Assembly: GCF_025380365.1 (NCBI RefSeq)
Contig: NZ_JAOCQF010000004.1
Location: 1-64,000 of the forward strand
DNA: 64,000 nucleotides
From: Albidovulum sediminis
GTDB taxonomy: Bacteria; Pseudomonadota; Alphaproteobacteria; Rhodobacterales; Rhodobacteraceae
Direction of reading: 5' to 3'
Shown: piece after piece, positions 6,951-16,369 of the stretch
Position numbering within the stretch: the stretch's first letter is position 1
How the letters are laid out: each line of letters starts with the position of its first letter
Translations under genes and position numbers: made by a program
The notes under the pieces: model-generated
Seen by the model: the letters and a program-made list of their open reading frames with translations, nothing else
What the model was told of the DNA's origin: nothing
Database searches by the model: none

Positions 6951-8930
6951 TCAGAGCGCGATGCGGAAACGCGCGAACCCGTCCGCCCCATCGCCCGCTG
7001 CTTCGATCGCGACACCCTTCACGTCGCCGATGTAGCGCGCGGCACTTGGCCCTGTGTCGAACAGGACCGACGTGCCCGGCATCGCCTTGAACCGCCAGTT
7101 GGCGTCGGCCGACGGGTTGATCGTGCCCAGTTCGACGATGTAGCGCACGATGATGTCGCGGTTCGTGTCGGGGCCTTCGAAGACGACGGTATCGCCCTTG
7201 GCGCCGGGAAAGTCGCCGCCGCCCGAGGCGCGGTAGTTGTTCGTGGCGATGATGAACTCCGCCGCCGGATCGACGGGCTGGCCCGCGTACATCAGGTTGA
7301 CGATGCGGTTGGCGCCGGGGTTCAGATCCTCGCCCTTCGGCCCGTACTTCGAAGGTTGGCTCAGGTCGATCTCATAGCTGACGCCGTCGATGACGTCGAA
7401 GTTGTAGGACGGGAAGTCCGGGTTGATGAGCGGCTGGTCTGTGCCACCCGGCGTGATCTGGTTGAAAATGCCGGCCGACCGTTCCAGCCAGTCCTTCAGT
7501 TGCTGGCCGGTGACGCGCACGGCGCGGATGGTGTTGGGGTAGAGGTAGAGGTCGGCCACGTTCTTGATGGCGACGTCGCCCGCCGGCACGTCGGTGTAGT
7601 AGTCCGGTCCACCCCGTCCCCCCGCCTTGAAGGGGGCCGCCGCCGACAGGATCGGCAGGCCTTCGTGCGGGGTGCCCTTCATCATTTCGGCGATGTACCA
7701 GCCCTGCGCGATCGAAACGATCTGCACGGACGGATCGTCGGCCACGAGCGCGAAGTAGGAGTGCAGCGGCGCCGAGGTCTTGCCCACAGCGCGGCGGATG
7801 TAGTCGAGCGTCTCGTCATGTTCCTTCTGCGCCGACGCAAGGACGGTTTCGACGCTGTCGACCAGCGGCGTGATCGACCGGTCCTCGTTGCGCTGGTAGA
7901 TCGGCCGCGCCTCCGAGGTGAAGCTGACCACACGCCAGGCGTTGCCGTCCCGCTCCAGCAGCAGGTCGATCAGCCCGAGATGAGAGCCCCAGAAGCCCCC
8001 CATCACGCCGGGCTTGCCGGAGATGGTGCCCTTGGCCACGTCCACCTCGGCAAAGCCGTCGAAGGCGGGCGAGGGGAAGACGAGGTGGCTGTGACCAGTC
8101 AGTATCGCGTCGATCCCCTCGACCCGCGCCAGGGGAACCGCGGCATTCTCCATCCCGTCCACATGTTCGGCCCCGGCGATGCCGGAGTGGTTGAGCGCGA
8201 TGATGAGGTCGCACCCCTCCTCCCGCATCTGCGGCACCCAGGCCTGGGCCGAGGCGACGATGTCGCGGGTGTTCACGTTGCCCTCAAGGTGGCGGCGGTC
8301 CCAGTTCATGATCTGGGGCGGCACGAAACCGATCAGGCCGACGCGGATCGGATGGCCCTGGCCGGTGCCGTCGGTCACCGTGCGGTCGAGGATGACATAG
8401 GGCTTCAGCAGCGTCGCATCCCCGCGCGGGGAGGCGCCAAGCTTCGTCGCCACGTTGGCCGAAACGATCGGGAAATTGGCCCCCGCGACCGCCTTCATCA
8501 GGAAGTCGAGGCCGTAGTTGAATTCGTGGTTGCCAAGGGTGGACCCGTCGAAGCCGAGCGTGTTCATCGCCGCGATGATCGGGTGCATGTCGCCGTCCTT
8601 CATGCCCCGCTCGTAGGCGATGTAGTCGCCCATCGGGTTCCCTTGCAGGAAATCACCATTGTCGATCAGCAGGGAATTGGTGGCTTCGGCGCGGATCGCT
8701 TCGATGATGGCGGCCGTTCGGGCCAGGCCGACGGTATCGACGGGCTTGTCCGAGTAATAGTCGTACGGAAAGACGTGCACATGCACGTCCGTCGTCTCCA
8801 TGATCCGCAGGTGTGCCTGGTTGGCAGCGGCGAGGGCCGAAAAGGGGTGAAGCGCGATCAACGAGGCTCCTGCGGCGGAACCCGCCAGAAAATGTCTGCG
8901 GGTCAATGGCTTGGCGATAAATGGTGTCAT
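6951..8930 (-). CDS. cpdB: Periplasmic 2',3'-cyclic-nucleotide phosphodiesterase/3'-nucleotidase
   Basis: 659 residues. The ATG at 8930 follows GGAG and opens a Tat signal (LTRRHFLAGSAAGASLIALHPF, ending near LAAA). The frame is open much further upstream, but that region overlaps the nudC side and lacks signals. The N-terminal metallophosphatase domain shows TTDVHVHV, DNGDFLQGNP, TLGNHEFNYG and LTGHSHLVF, the two-metal ligands of the 5'-nucleotidase family. The C-terminal 5'-nucleotidase domain holds YTDVPAGDVAIKNVADLYLYPN and GGGDFPG. The length and the AxxxFHTHVHV-like start fit CpdB, which hydrolyses cyclic nucleotides and 3'-nucleotides for phosphate and nucleoside scavenging. CpdB is usually Sec-exported; the Tat leader is a lineage feature. 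It is divergent from nudC. Confidence 0.87.
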   Translation of the reverse strand: MTPFIAKPLTRRHFLAGSAAGASLIALHPFSALAAANQAHLRIMETTDVHVHVFPYDYYSDKPVDTVGLARTAAIIEAIRAEATNSLLIDNGDFLQGNPMGDYIAYERGMKDGDMHPIIAAMNTLGFDGSTLGNHEFNYGLDFLMKAVAGANFPIVSANVATKLGASPRGDATLLKPYVILDRTVTDGTGQGHPIRVGLIGFVPPQIMNWDRRHLEGNVNTRDIVASAQAWVPQMREEGCDLIIALNHSGIAGAEHVDGMENAAVPLARVEGIDAILTGHSHLVFPSPAFDGFAEVDVAKGTISGKPGVMGGFWGSHLGLIDLLLERDGNAWRVVSFTSEARPIYQRNEDRSITPLVDSVETVLASAQKEHDETLDYIRRAVGKTSAPLHSYFALVADDPSVQIVSIAQGWYIAEMMKGTPHEGLPILSAAAPFKAGGRGGPDYYTDVPAGDVAIKNVADLYLYPNTIRAVRVTGQQLKDWLERSAGIFNQITPGGTDQPLINPDFPSYNFDVIDGVSYEIDLSQPSKYGPKGEDLNPGANRIVNLMYAGQPVDPAAEFIIATNNYRASGGGDFPGAKGDTVVFEGPDTNRDIIVRYIVELGTINPSADANWRFKAMPGTSVLFDTGPSAARYIGDVKGVAIEAAGDGADGFARFRIAL

Positions 8931-9131
8931 GGCTGCACTCCGGTCCGGTCGGTCAATGCTTGATGCTACCATAATACCCTGACTGTAGTTGAGGAATTGC
9001 GCCGATCCAAGCCGACCGAGGCACGTTAGCGGAAACAGATCGTCCGCCGAAACGGGTGAACCTCCCCTGCACCAAGGAGATTGCAACCGCAAGGCGCGCA
9101 TGCCAGTGCTGTGCCGCGGAGGGCCTGGCAG

Positions 9132-10094
9132 ATGAGAGATGCGGAAACGGTGACATTTGGCGGCTCGGCTCTGAACCGGGCGGCGGAGCTGCGCGCCCGG
9201 CCTGACGAGATCGCCGCGCTCCTGAACGATCCGGCGGCACGGGCGGTTCCCCTCTGGCGCGGCAAGCCGTCGATTGACGGGGCCGGCGCGCTCGGCTGGG
9301 TGGCGGCAAACCACCCGGTGCTGCGGGATGGAGAGGAACCGGCCATCTTTCTGGGAAGCGATGAGACCGGGCCCCTTTTCACGATAGACCTGTCGGCCTG
9401 GCAGCCCGAGACAGGCGCCGACCCCGTGCCCGCCTCGTTCTTCGATGCAACCGAGCAGCGCCACCCGGGCCTGCCCGACGGGCACCGTTTCGCCGAGTTG
9501 CGCAACATCATGGCCGATCTTTCGGCGCGTGACGCGGAGTGCGCGGCAACAGCCAAAGCTTTGATCGGCTGGCACCGCAGCCACAGGTTCTGTTCCGCCT
9601 GTGGGGAGGAAAGCGGGGTGGCGCAGGCCGGCTGGCAACGGGTCTGTGGCGCCTGCGGCGCGGTGCATTTCCCGCGCACCGATCCCGTTGTCATCATGCT
9701 CATCACGCGCGGCAACAGCGCCCTTCTGGGCCGGTCGCCAGGCTGGCCCGAAGGGATGTATTCCTGCCTCGCGGGGTTCATGGAACCGGGCGAGACGATG
9801 GAGGCCGCGGTCCGGCGCGAGGTGATGGAGGAGACCCGCGTCCGGGTCGGCGCGGTGCGCTATCTGGCAAGCCAGCCCTGGCCCTACCCGTCGTCACTTA
9901 TGCTTGGCGCGGTGGGCGAGGCGCTGGACGAGACCATCATCCTCGACCCCAACGAGCTTGAGGCCGCGCGCTGGGTAAGCCGCGAGGACATGGCGCGCGC
10001 CTTTGCGGGCGATCATCCGGAGATCCGCGCTCCGCGCCGCGGGGCGATTGCGGGGTTCATCCTTCGGAACTGGCTTGCCGACCGTCTGGATTGA
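9132..10094 (+). CDS. nudC: NAD+ diphosphatase / NAD-RNA decapping Nudix hydrolase
   Basis: 320 residues. The ATG at 9132 follows GGAGGG. A zinc ribbon (CSACG ... CGACG) lies near residues 155-176. The Nudix box follows (GFMEPGETMEAAVRREVMEE), and about 35 residues later the NudC signature SQPWPYPSSLML. NudC cleaves NADH to NMNH and AMP and removes NAD caps from RNA. The gene is divergent from cpdB and is followed 28 bases later by an SRPBCC-domain gene on the same strand. Confidence 0.92.
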   Translation: MRDAETVTFGGSALNRAAELRARPDEIAALLNDPAARAVPLWRGKPSIDGAGALGWVAANHPVLRDGEEPAIFLGSDETGPLFTIDLSAWQPETGADPVPASFFDATEQRHPGLPDGHRFAELRNIMADLSARDAECAATAKALIGWHRSHRFCSACGEESGVAQAGWQRVCGACGAVHFPRTDPVVIMLITRGNSALLGRSPGWPEGMYSCLAGFMEPGETMEAAVRREVMEETRVRVGAVRYLASQPWPYPSSLMLGAVGEALDETIILDPNELEAARWVSREDMARAFAGDHPEIRAPRRGAIAGFILRNWLADRLD

Positions 10095-10122
10095 CGCGAA
10101 GGTGCGTCAGGAGGATTGATCC

Positions 10123-10602
10123 ATGAGGTTTTCCGCGTCGCAGGACATTGCCCTTCCCGCGTCAGCCGTGTTTTCGAAGATCACCGATTTCGAGGCGTTC
10201 GAGCGTCTGGCCCTGCGCCGCGATGTGGCGGTGAACCGGCGCGACCGGTTGCCGCAGGCGGGTGTCGGATCATCCTGGGAGGTCGACTTCCTTTATCGCG
10301 GCAAACCGCGCAATCTGCTTCTCGAAGTGGCCGAGATGCGACCGGACGGGCTTCTGGCGATGATCGGGCGGATCGGTGGCTTCGATCTGAACGTGTCTAT
10401 GGCAACTCAGGACACCGGGCCGGGCCGCAGCCGGCTGGCGGTCGAATTGGACGTGAAGCCGCGCAGCCTGTCGGCGCGGTTCCTGCTCAACTCGATCCGT
10501 TTCGGCAAACGGGGGCTGGAACGTCGCTTTGCCCGCCGCATCGCGGACTTCGGGCGCGCTCTGGAACGTTGGCAGACGTCGGGCGCAAGCCCCTGGCCAT
10601 AG
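10123..10602 (+). CDS. SRPBCC-domain protein
   Basis: 159 residues with a good AGGAGG site before the ATG. The layout is that of START/Bet v1-like hydrophobic-pocket proteins: an N-terminal strand (RFSASQDIALPASAVFSKITDFEAFE), a beta-rich centre and a long C-terminal helix (ARRIADFGRALERW). Members bind lipids, polyketides or other hydrophobic ligands. No catalytic residue can be assigned. It follows nudC by 28 bases and ends two bases before pheA, which runs the other way. Confidence 0.65.
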   Translation: MRFSASQDIALPASAVFSKITDFEAFERLALRRDVAVNRRDRLPQAGVGSSWEVDFLYRGKPRNLLLEVAEMRPDGLLAMIGRIGGFDLNVSMATQDTGPGRSRLAVELDVKPRSLSARFLLNSIRFGKRGLERRFARRIADFGRALERWQTSGASPWP

Positions 10603-10604
10603 GG

Positions 10605-11438
10605 TCAGTGGCGGCGCGGATCGGCGGGGTAGACACCCAGAAGCGTGACCGAGGAGGAGAAGTAGGCCAACTCCTCCATCGCGAGTCGGACGTTCTCGTC
10701 GTCGGGATGGCCCTCGATGTCGGCATAGAATTGCGTGGCCGAGAAGCTTCCGTCGACCATGTAGCTTTCCAGCTTGGTCATGTTGACGCCGTTCGTCGCG
10801 AACCCGCCCATCGCCTTGTAAAGCGCGGCGGGAATGTTGCGGACCTGGAAGACGAAGGTCGTCATCATGCCCGAACTGCCGCGCCGCGTCAGGTCCGGTT
10901 CGCGCGCCATGACAAGGAAGCGGGTGGTGTTGTGGGATCGGTCCTCGATATGGCGGACGAGGATGTTCAGCCCGTGGATCTCGGCGGCGAGATCGGAAGC
11001 CAGCGCGCCCTCGGTCCGGTTGCCCGACTTCGCCAGGTCTGCGGCTGCGCCCGCGCTGTCGGCGGCCGGGACGCCCTGGATGCCGTGTTTCTTGAGGAAG
11101 TCCGCGCATTGCGGCAATAGCACGAGATGGGCGCGCACCAGCTTGATGTCCTCAAGCCGGACACCCGGATTGGCCATCAGGCTGATGTGGACGCGCACGA
11201 AGGCTTCGTCGACGATGTGCAACCCGCTTTCGGGCAGCAGGCGGTGGATGTCGGCGACGCGCCCGTAGGTCGTGTTCTCGACCGGGAGCATCCCAAGCTC
11301 GGCGCGGCCCGACCTGACGGCCTCGATCACGTCCTCGAAGGCACGGCAGGGCAGGGGCTCCATGTCCGGTCGCGCATCGAGGCAGGCCTGATGGGAATAG
11401 GCTCCGGGTTCCCCCTGAAAGGCGATCCGACCGGTCAT
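10605..11438 (-). CDS. pheA: Prephenate dehydratase
   Basis: 277 residues, with AAGGAG before the ATG. The catalytic domain opens with IAFQGEPGAYSHQAC and contains MLPVENTTYG and the active-site segment SHNTTRFLV; the Thr of TRF is needed for catalysis. A C-terminal ACT domain (TTFVFQVRNIPAALYKAMGGFATNGVNMTKLESYM) should bind phenylalanine for feedback inhibition. The enzyme converts prephenate to phenylpyruvate. There is no chorismate mutase domain, so it is the monofunctional form. It is divergent from a membrane cytochrome c gene 121 bases away. Confidence 0.93.
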   Translation of the reverse strand: MTGRIAFQGEPGAYSHQACLDARPDMEPLPCRAFEDVIEAVRSGRAELGMLPVENTTYGRVADIHRLLPESGLHIVDEAFVRVHISLMANPGVRLEDIKLVRAHLVLLPQCADFLKKHGIQGVPAADSAGAAADLAKSGNRTEGALASDLAAEIHGLNILVRHIEDRSHNTTRFLVMAREPDLTRRGSSGMMTTFVFQVRNIPAALYKAMGGFATNGVNMTKLESYMVDGSFSATQFYADIEGHPDDENVRLAMEELAYFSSSVTLLGVYPADPRRH

Positions 11439-11559
11439 GCGGGTGGCTCCTTGACGTTGCCCCGCACCGGGGGGCGTTTCGCCGCGCTAACTATACCTTG
11501 AAAGAGGACAGTGGAAGCGGATAGATACGCGCGAGAAAAGGCCAGGGTAGAGGCGCGAC

Positions 11560-12084
11560 ATGTTCGACACGATGACTGTAACGAAGGCGGGCGGTGCGCT
11601 TTGCGGTGCCCTTCTCATCTTCCTTCTGGGCAAATGGGCGGCGGAATCGCTTTATCATACCGGACCCGTGGCACACGGGGACGAGGAAGTGGCCCAGGCC
11701 TACACGATCGACACCGGCGCCTCGGAAGGCGGCGAGGAAGCGGCGGCGGAAGGCCCGAGCTTCGAGGAGCTATTCGCGTCGGCCGATGCCGCCGCGGGCG
11801 AGAAGGTGTTCGGCAAGTGCAAGGCCTGCCACAAGATCGACGGCAGCAACGGCACCGGCCCGCATCTGGACGGCGTCGTCGGCCGCGCGGTCGCGGGGGT
11901 CGAGGGCTTCGGCTATTCGGACGGCATGGTTGCGCATGGCGGCAACTGGGAACCCGCCGTTCTCGATGCCTTCCTCGCCAACCCCAAGCAGGCTGTTCCG
12001 GGCACCAAGATGTCCTTCGCCGGCCTGCCGAAGCCCGAGGACCGCGTCAATCTCATCGCCTATCTCCAGTCGCTCGGCGGCTGA
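11560..12084 (+). CDS. Membrane-anchored class I cytochrome c (CycM / cytochrome cy type)
   Basis: 174 residues. The N-terminal helix [22 protein letters not shown] looks like an uncleaved anchor and is followed by an acidic, Ala/Glu-rich linker to about residue 70. The haem domain has CKACH near residues 87-91 and the Met ligand in [10 protein letters not shown]. This layout is that of cytochrome cy / CycM, which carries electrons from the bc1 complex to terminal oxidases while tethered to the inner membrane. It could feed the cbb3 oxidase encoded 12 kb downstream. It is a single gene followed by a strong terminator. Confidence 0.88.
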   Translation: MFDTMTVTKAGGALCGALLIFLLGKWAAESLYHTGPVAHGDEEVAQAYTIDTGASEGGEEAAAEGPSFEELFASADAAAGEKVFGKCKACHKIDGSNGTGPHLDGVVGRAVAGVEGFGYSDGMVAHGGNWEPAVLDAFLANPKQAVPGTKMSFAGLPKPEDRVNLIAYLQSLGG

Positions 12085-12107
12085 TCCCGTCAGCCACTTT
12101 GCCATCG

Positions 12108-12139
12108 GGGCCGCCCTTTGCGGGGCGGCCTTTTCTTTT
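12108..12139 (+). terminator. Intrinsic terminator of the cytochrome c gene
   Basis: The GC stem GGCCGCCC / GGGCGGCC with a short loop is followed by TTTTCTTTT, about 25 bases after the stop codon. Confidence 0.88.
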
Positions 12140-12231
12140 GGTTTCGGGCCGGGTCACACATTCGCAACTTGAAGCCCGCCGCCTGCGCTTCTAGCTTGGG
12201 GGAGTTGTGGTCCGACGGGGAGGAAGCCGGT

Positions 12232-14154
12232 ATGAAGCCCAGTGTCGCGTTGGCGGACGCACCTTCCGGACCGGCCGCAAGGGCGCTTGTCGGGGGGCTG
12301 TCGTTGGCGGCGGCGCTGATGCTTGCGGGCGCGACCGTGCTGCGCGCGGAAGAAGCGGTCACCACCTCGCACGCCATAACGACATTCGGCGACGCGCCGA
12401 AATATCCCTCCGATTTCAAGCATCTGGACTACGTCAACCCTGACGCGCCGAAGGGCGGTGAGATATCGGAGCCTGCTTTCGGAACCTTCGACAGTTTCAA
12501 CCCCTACACGCAAAAGGGCCGAGCGGCCGCCCTGTCCAACATCGCTTATGAAGAGATGATGGTGGGCACTGCCGACGAGATCGGCGCGATGTACTGCCTG
12601 ATCTGCGAGACGATCGAATACCCCGCGGACAAGGCCTGGGTCATCTTCAACATGCGCCCCGAGGCGCGGTTTTCGGACGGAAGCCCGCTGACGGCCGAGG
12701 ACGTCGAGTTCACCTATCAGCTTTTCCGCGAAGAAGGGCTGATCTCCTTCCGCACCGTCCTGCAGGAATTCGTGGAAACGGTCGAGGTGCTCGACCCCCA
12801 CCGCATCAAGTACATTTTCAAGTCCGACAGCGCGCCGCGGGAACGTATCCAGATGGCGGGCGGCCTGCCGGTGATGTCGAAGGCCTGGTTCGAGAAGACC
12901 GGCGCCAAGCTGGACGAAAGCCGGATGGAGCCGGGGATCGGTTCAGGCCCCTACGTGCTGGAAAGCTTCGACGTCAACCAGCGTGTGGTCTATCGGCGTA
13001 ACCCCGACTATTGGGGCAAGGATCTGCCGATCGCCATCGGCCAGAACAACTTCGACCGCATCCGGATCGAGTACTTCGGCGATGCGACGGCCGCGCTTGA
13101 AGGGCTGAAGGCGGGGGCCTACACGTTCCGCAACGAAAACTCGTCGAAGAACTGGGCGACGGCCTATGACTTTCCTGCGGCGGCGAAGGGCTGGATCGTC
13201 AAGCGCGAGCTTAAGCACGGCAACATCGCCACGGGTCAGTCGTTCGTGATGAACCTGCGGCGCGAGAAGTTTCAGGACCCCCGCGTGCGCGAGGCGATCG
13301 GGTTGATGTTCAACTTCGAATGGTCGAACGAATCGCTGTTCTACGGGCTTTACCGGCGCATCAACTCGTTCTGGGAAAACAGCGATCTTGCCGCGACCGG
13401 CCTGCCTTCGGCTGAGGAGCTGGCGCTGCTGGAGCCGCTCAAGGATCAGCTTCCGCCCGGCGTTCTGGATCAGGAACCGGCGATGGCGCCGGTTTCGGGC
13501 GACCGGCAGCTTGACCGCAAGAACCTGCGCAAGGCGGCCGCGCTTCTGGACGAGGCCGGATGGACCGTGGGCGACGACGGCATGCGTCGCAACGCGGCGG
13601 GAGAGTTGCTGACCATCGAGTTTCTCGAGGACGATCCAGCGTTCGACCGCGTCGTGAACCCGTTCGTCGAGAACCTTCGCGCGCTTGGCGTGGATGCGAA
13701 GCTCGACCGGGTCGATCCGGCGCAGTATACCAAGCGGGTGCGGCCCGACGCGGCGAATGCGGCGGCCTCTTTCGATTTCGACATCATCACCGATCAGTTC
13801 CCCACCGGCTACGAACCCGGCGCGGGCCTGAAGCAATATTTTGGCAAGTCCGGCCTTGCGGACGTGTTCAACACGATGGGACTGAGCCACCCTGCCGTCG
13901 ACGCGCTGATCGAGAATGTCATCGCCGCCGACAGCAAGGCCGAAATGCATGTGGCGGCCAAAGCGCTCGACCGTGTGCTGCGCGCGCTGCGATTCTGGGT
14001 GCCGCAGTGGTTCAAGGATAGCCACACCGTTGCCTACTACGACATGTACGCCCATCCGGACCCGCTGCCGCCCTACGCGCTGGGGGAGCTGAGCTTCTGG
14101 TGGTATGACGCAGAAAAGGCCGCCGCGCTCAAGGCGGCCGGCGCGCTGAACTAG
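12232..14154 (+). CDS. yejA: Peptide/microcin-C-type ABC importer, substrate-binding protein
   Basis: 640 residues. The ATG at 12232 follows GGAGGAA and precedes a long N-terminal signal with hydrophobic core (LVGGLSLAAALMLAGATVLRA). The mature protein is an SBP_bac_5 (cluster C) binding protein: ITTFGDAPKYPSDFKHLDYVNPDAPKGG is typical of YejA, followed by EVEFTYQLFREE-like and GSGPYVLESF segments. It is expected to bind oligopeptides in the periplasm and to feed YejB/YejE/YejF. Related systems also take up microcin C and help resist antimicrobial peptides. It is the first gene of a tight four-gene operon. Confidence 0.9.
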   Translation: MKPSVALADAPSGPAARALVGGLSLAAALMLAGATVLRAEEAVTTSHAITTFGDAPKYPSDFKHLDYVNPDAPKGGEISEPAFGTFDSFNPYTQKGRAAALSNIAYEEMMVGTADEIGAMYCLICETIEYPADKAWVIFNMRPEARFSDGSPLTAEDVEFTYQLFREEGLISFRTVLQEFVETVEVLDPHRIKYIFKSDSAPRERIQMAGGLPVMSKAWFEKTGAKLDESRMEPGIGSGPYVLESFDVNQRVVYRRNPDYWGKDLPIAIGQNNFDRIRIEYFGDATAALEGLKAGAYTFRNENSSKNWATAYDFPAAAKGWIVKRELKHGNIATGQSFVMNLRREKFQDPRVREAIGLMFNFEWSNESLFYGLYRRINSFWENSDLAATGLPSAEELALLEPLKDQLPPGVLDQEPAMAPVSGDRQLDRKNLRKAAALLDEAGWTVGDDGMRRNAAGELLTIEFLEDDPAFDRVVNPFVENLRALGVDAKLDRVDPAQYTKRVRPDAANAAASFDFDIITDQFPTGYEPGAGLKQYFGKSGLADVFNTMGLSHPAVDALIENVIAADSKAEMHVAAKALDRVLRALRFWVPQWFKDSHTVAYYDMYAHPDPLPPYALGELSFWWYDAEKAAALKAAGALN

Positions 14155-14171
14155 GCGGGGCGCACAGGGGA

Positions 14172-15266
14172 ATGGGCGCCTACATCCTGCGCAGGCTTCT
14201 TCTCGTGATCCCGACGCTGGTCGGGATCATGATCGTCAATTTCACGCTGACCCAGTTCGTGCCTGGCGGCCCGATCGAACAGGTCCTGGCCCAGATCCAG
14301 GGCGAGGGCGACGTGCTGAGCGGCATCACGGGTTCGGGGGACGGCGGCCAGACCGAGGACATCGCCGGAGGCGCTGCCAACGACAAGTACGTCGGCGCCC
14401 GCGGCCTGCCGCCCGAGTTCATCAAGGAACTGGAGGTCCAGTTCGGCTTCGACAAGCCGCCGCTGGAGCGCTTCCTGAACATGATGTGGAACTACCTGCA
14501 CTTCGATTTCGGGGAGAGCTATTTCCGCTCGATCTCCGTCGTCGATCTGGTGATCGAGAAGATGCCGGTGTCGATCACGCTCGGCCTCTGGTCGACGCTC
14601 CTGGCCTATGCGGTGTCGATCCCGCTTGGCATCCGCAAGGCGGTCAGGGACGGCACGCCCTTCGACACCTGGACCTCCGGCGCGATCATCGTCGGTTATG
14701 CGATCCCGGGGTTCCTGTTCGCGGTGATGCTGATCGTCCTGTTCGCCGGCGGCAGCTACTGGCGGATTTTCCCGCTGCGCGGCCTGACCTCCGACAACTG
14801 GGAGGATCTGACGGTCATCGGCAAGGTACTGGACTATTTCTGGCACATCGCGCTGCCCATCATTGCCTCGACGATCTCGGGCTTCGCCACGCTGACCTTG
14901 CTGACAAAGAACAGCTTCCTCGACGAGATCAACAAGCAGTACGTGCTGACCGCGCGGGCCAAGGGGCTGAGCGAAAGCCGCGTGCTTTATGGCCACGTGT
15001 TCCGCAACGCGATGCTGATCGTGATCGCCGGGTTCCCGTCGCTGTTCCTGGCGGTGCTCTTCGGCGGCGGGCTGCTGATCGAGATCATCTTCTCGCTCGA
15101 TGGACTTGGGCGCATGGGCTACGAGGCCGCGCTTCAGCGCGACTATCCGGTCGTTTTCGGGACCCTTTATGCGTTCGGCCTGATGGGGCTGGTGGTCGGC
15201 ATCGTCTCCGACCTCATGTATGTCTTCGTCGATCCGCGCATCGACTTCGAGCGGCGGGTGGGCTGA
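14172..15266 (+). CDS. yejB: Peptide ABC importer permease (YejB)
   Basis: 364 residues. It begins with the membrane segment YILRRLLLVIPTLVGIMIVNF, then a YejB-type periplasmic insertion (about residues 40-90). The binding-protein-dependent transport motif follows near residue 265 (LTARAKGLSESRVLYGHVFRNAM). It forms the channel with YejE. It starts 17 bases after yejA and its stop overlaps the yejE start as TGATG. Confidence 0.92.
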   Translation: MGAYILRRLLLVIPTLVGIMIVNFTLTQFVPGGPIEQVLAQIQGEGDVLSGITGSGDGGQTEDIAGGAANDKYVGARGLPPEFIKELEVQFGFDKPPLERFLNMMWNYLHFDFGESYFRSISVVDLVIEKMPVSITLGLWSTLLAYAVSIPLGIRKAVRDGTPFDTWTSGAIIVGYAIPGFLFAVMLIVLFAGGSYWRIFPLRGLTSDNWEDLTVIGKVLDYFWHIALPIIASTISGFATLTLLTKNSFLDEINKQYVLTARAKGLSESRVLYGHVFRNAMLIVIAGFPSLFLAVLFGGGLLIEIIFSLDGLGRMGYEAALQRDYPVVFGTLYAFGLMGLVVGIVSDLMYVFVDPRIDFERRVG

Positions 15267-16369
15267 TGCGTCTTTCGCCGCTCAACCAGCGCCGCTGGCG
15301 CAACTTCAAGGCCAACCGCCGGGCCTACTGGTCGCTGTGGCTATTCGCGGCTCTCTTCGGCCTGTCGCTCTTTGCCGAGGTGCTGGCCAACGACAAGCCG
15401 ATCGTCGTCAGCTACCGCGGCGCGCTCCATTTCCCGATCTACAAGTTCTACCCGGAGACCGCTTTCGGCGGCGACTTCAGGACCGAGGCGATCTATCGCG
15501 ATCCCGAGGTGCAATGTCTGATCAAGACCGGCGGGATCGTCGACTGTTTCGACGACCCCGAAGGCGTGATCGAGGATGCCGCCGACGGCGAATTCGCGGG
15601 CGAGCCGGTTCAGGCCGGCTGGCTGCTCTGGCCGCCGGTGCCCTACAGCTACAACACCATCAACAACGTGGGCACGGCACCCTCGCCCCCCGACGCGGAT
15701 CACTGGCTGGGCACCGACGACACCACGCGCGACGTTCTGGCACGGATCATCTACGGCTTCCGCCTGTCGATCCTGTTCGCGCTGATCGTTTCGGTCGGCG
15801 CGAGCGTGCTGGGGATCATCGCCGGCGCGGTTCAGGGCTATTTCGGCGGGCGCACGGACCTGATCTTCCAGCGGATCATCGAGATCTGGGGGGGCACGCC
15901 CTCGCTCTACATCATCATCATCCTTTTCGCGATCCTGGGGCGAAGTTTCTGGCTGCTTGTCGTGGTGTCGATCCTGTTCGGCTGGCCCGCGCTCGTCGGC
16001 GTGGTGCGGGCCGAGTTTCTGCGCGCGCGCAACTTCGAATACGTGCGCGCGGCCCGCGCGCTCGGCGTGCCGGACAGGGTGATCATGTTCCGCCACATCC
16101 TGCCGAACGCCATGGTGGCGACGGTCACGCTTTTGCCCTTCATCGTCACCGGGGCGATCGGCGGGCTTGCCTCGCTTGACTTTCTCGGCTTCGGGTTGCC
16201 GTCCTCGGCGCCCTCGCTGGGGGAACTCAGCCTTCAGGCCAAGCAGAACCTGCAGGCGCCCTGGCTTGGCTTCACCGCCTTCTTCACCTTCGCCATCATG
16301 CTGTCGCTTCTGGTCTTCATCTTCGAGGGCGTGCGCGATGCCTTCGACCCGAGGAAGACGTTCCAATGA
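15266..16369 (+). CDS. yejE: Peptide ABC importer permease (YejE)
   Basis: 367 residues. The ATG at 15266 overlaps the yejB stop by one base, the usual coupling; a longer open frame upstream runs inside yejB and is not used. The N-terminus reads RRWRNFKANRRAYWSLWLF, typical of OppC/YejE proteins, followed by a large periplasmic segment and GTDDTTRDVLARIIYGFRLSI. The permease motif is YVRAARALGVPDRVIMFRHILPN. The stop overlaps the yejF start by four bases (ATGA). Confidence 0.92.
   Translation: MRLSPLNQRRWRNFKANRRAYWSLWLFAALFGLSLFAEVLANDKPIVVSYRGALHFPIYKFYPETAFGGDFRTEAIYRDPEVQCLIKTGGIVDCFDDPEGVIEDAADGEFAGEPVQAGWLLWPPVPYSYNTINNVGTAPSPPDADHWLGTDDTTRDVLARIIYGFRLSILFALIVSVGASVLGIIAGAVQGYFGGRTDLIFQRIIEIWGGTPSLYIIIILFAILGRSFWLLVVVSILFGWPALVGVVRAEFLRARNFEYVRAARALGVPDRVIMFRHILPNAMVATVTLLPFIVTGAIGGLASLDFLGFGLPSSAPSLGELSLQAKQNLQAPWLGFTAFFTFAIMLSLLVFIFEGVRDAFDPRKTFQ

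Noticed and set aside
7356-8963. Plus-strand open frame of 535 codons opposite cpdB
   Set aside because: Antisense shadow of cpdB; composition typical of reversed high-GC genes and no start signals.
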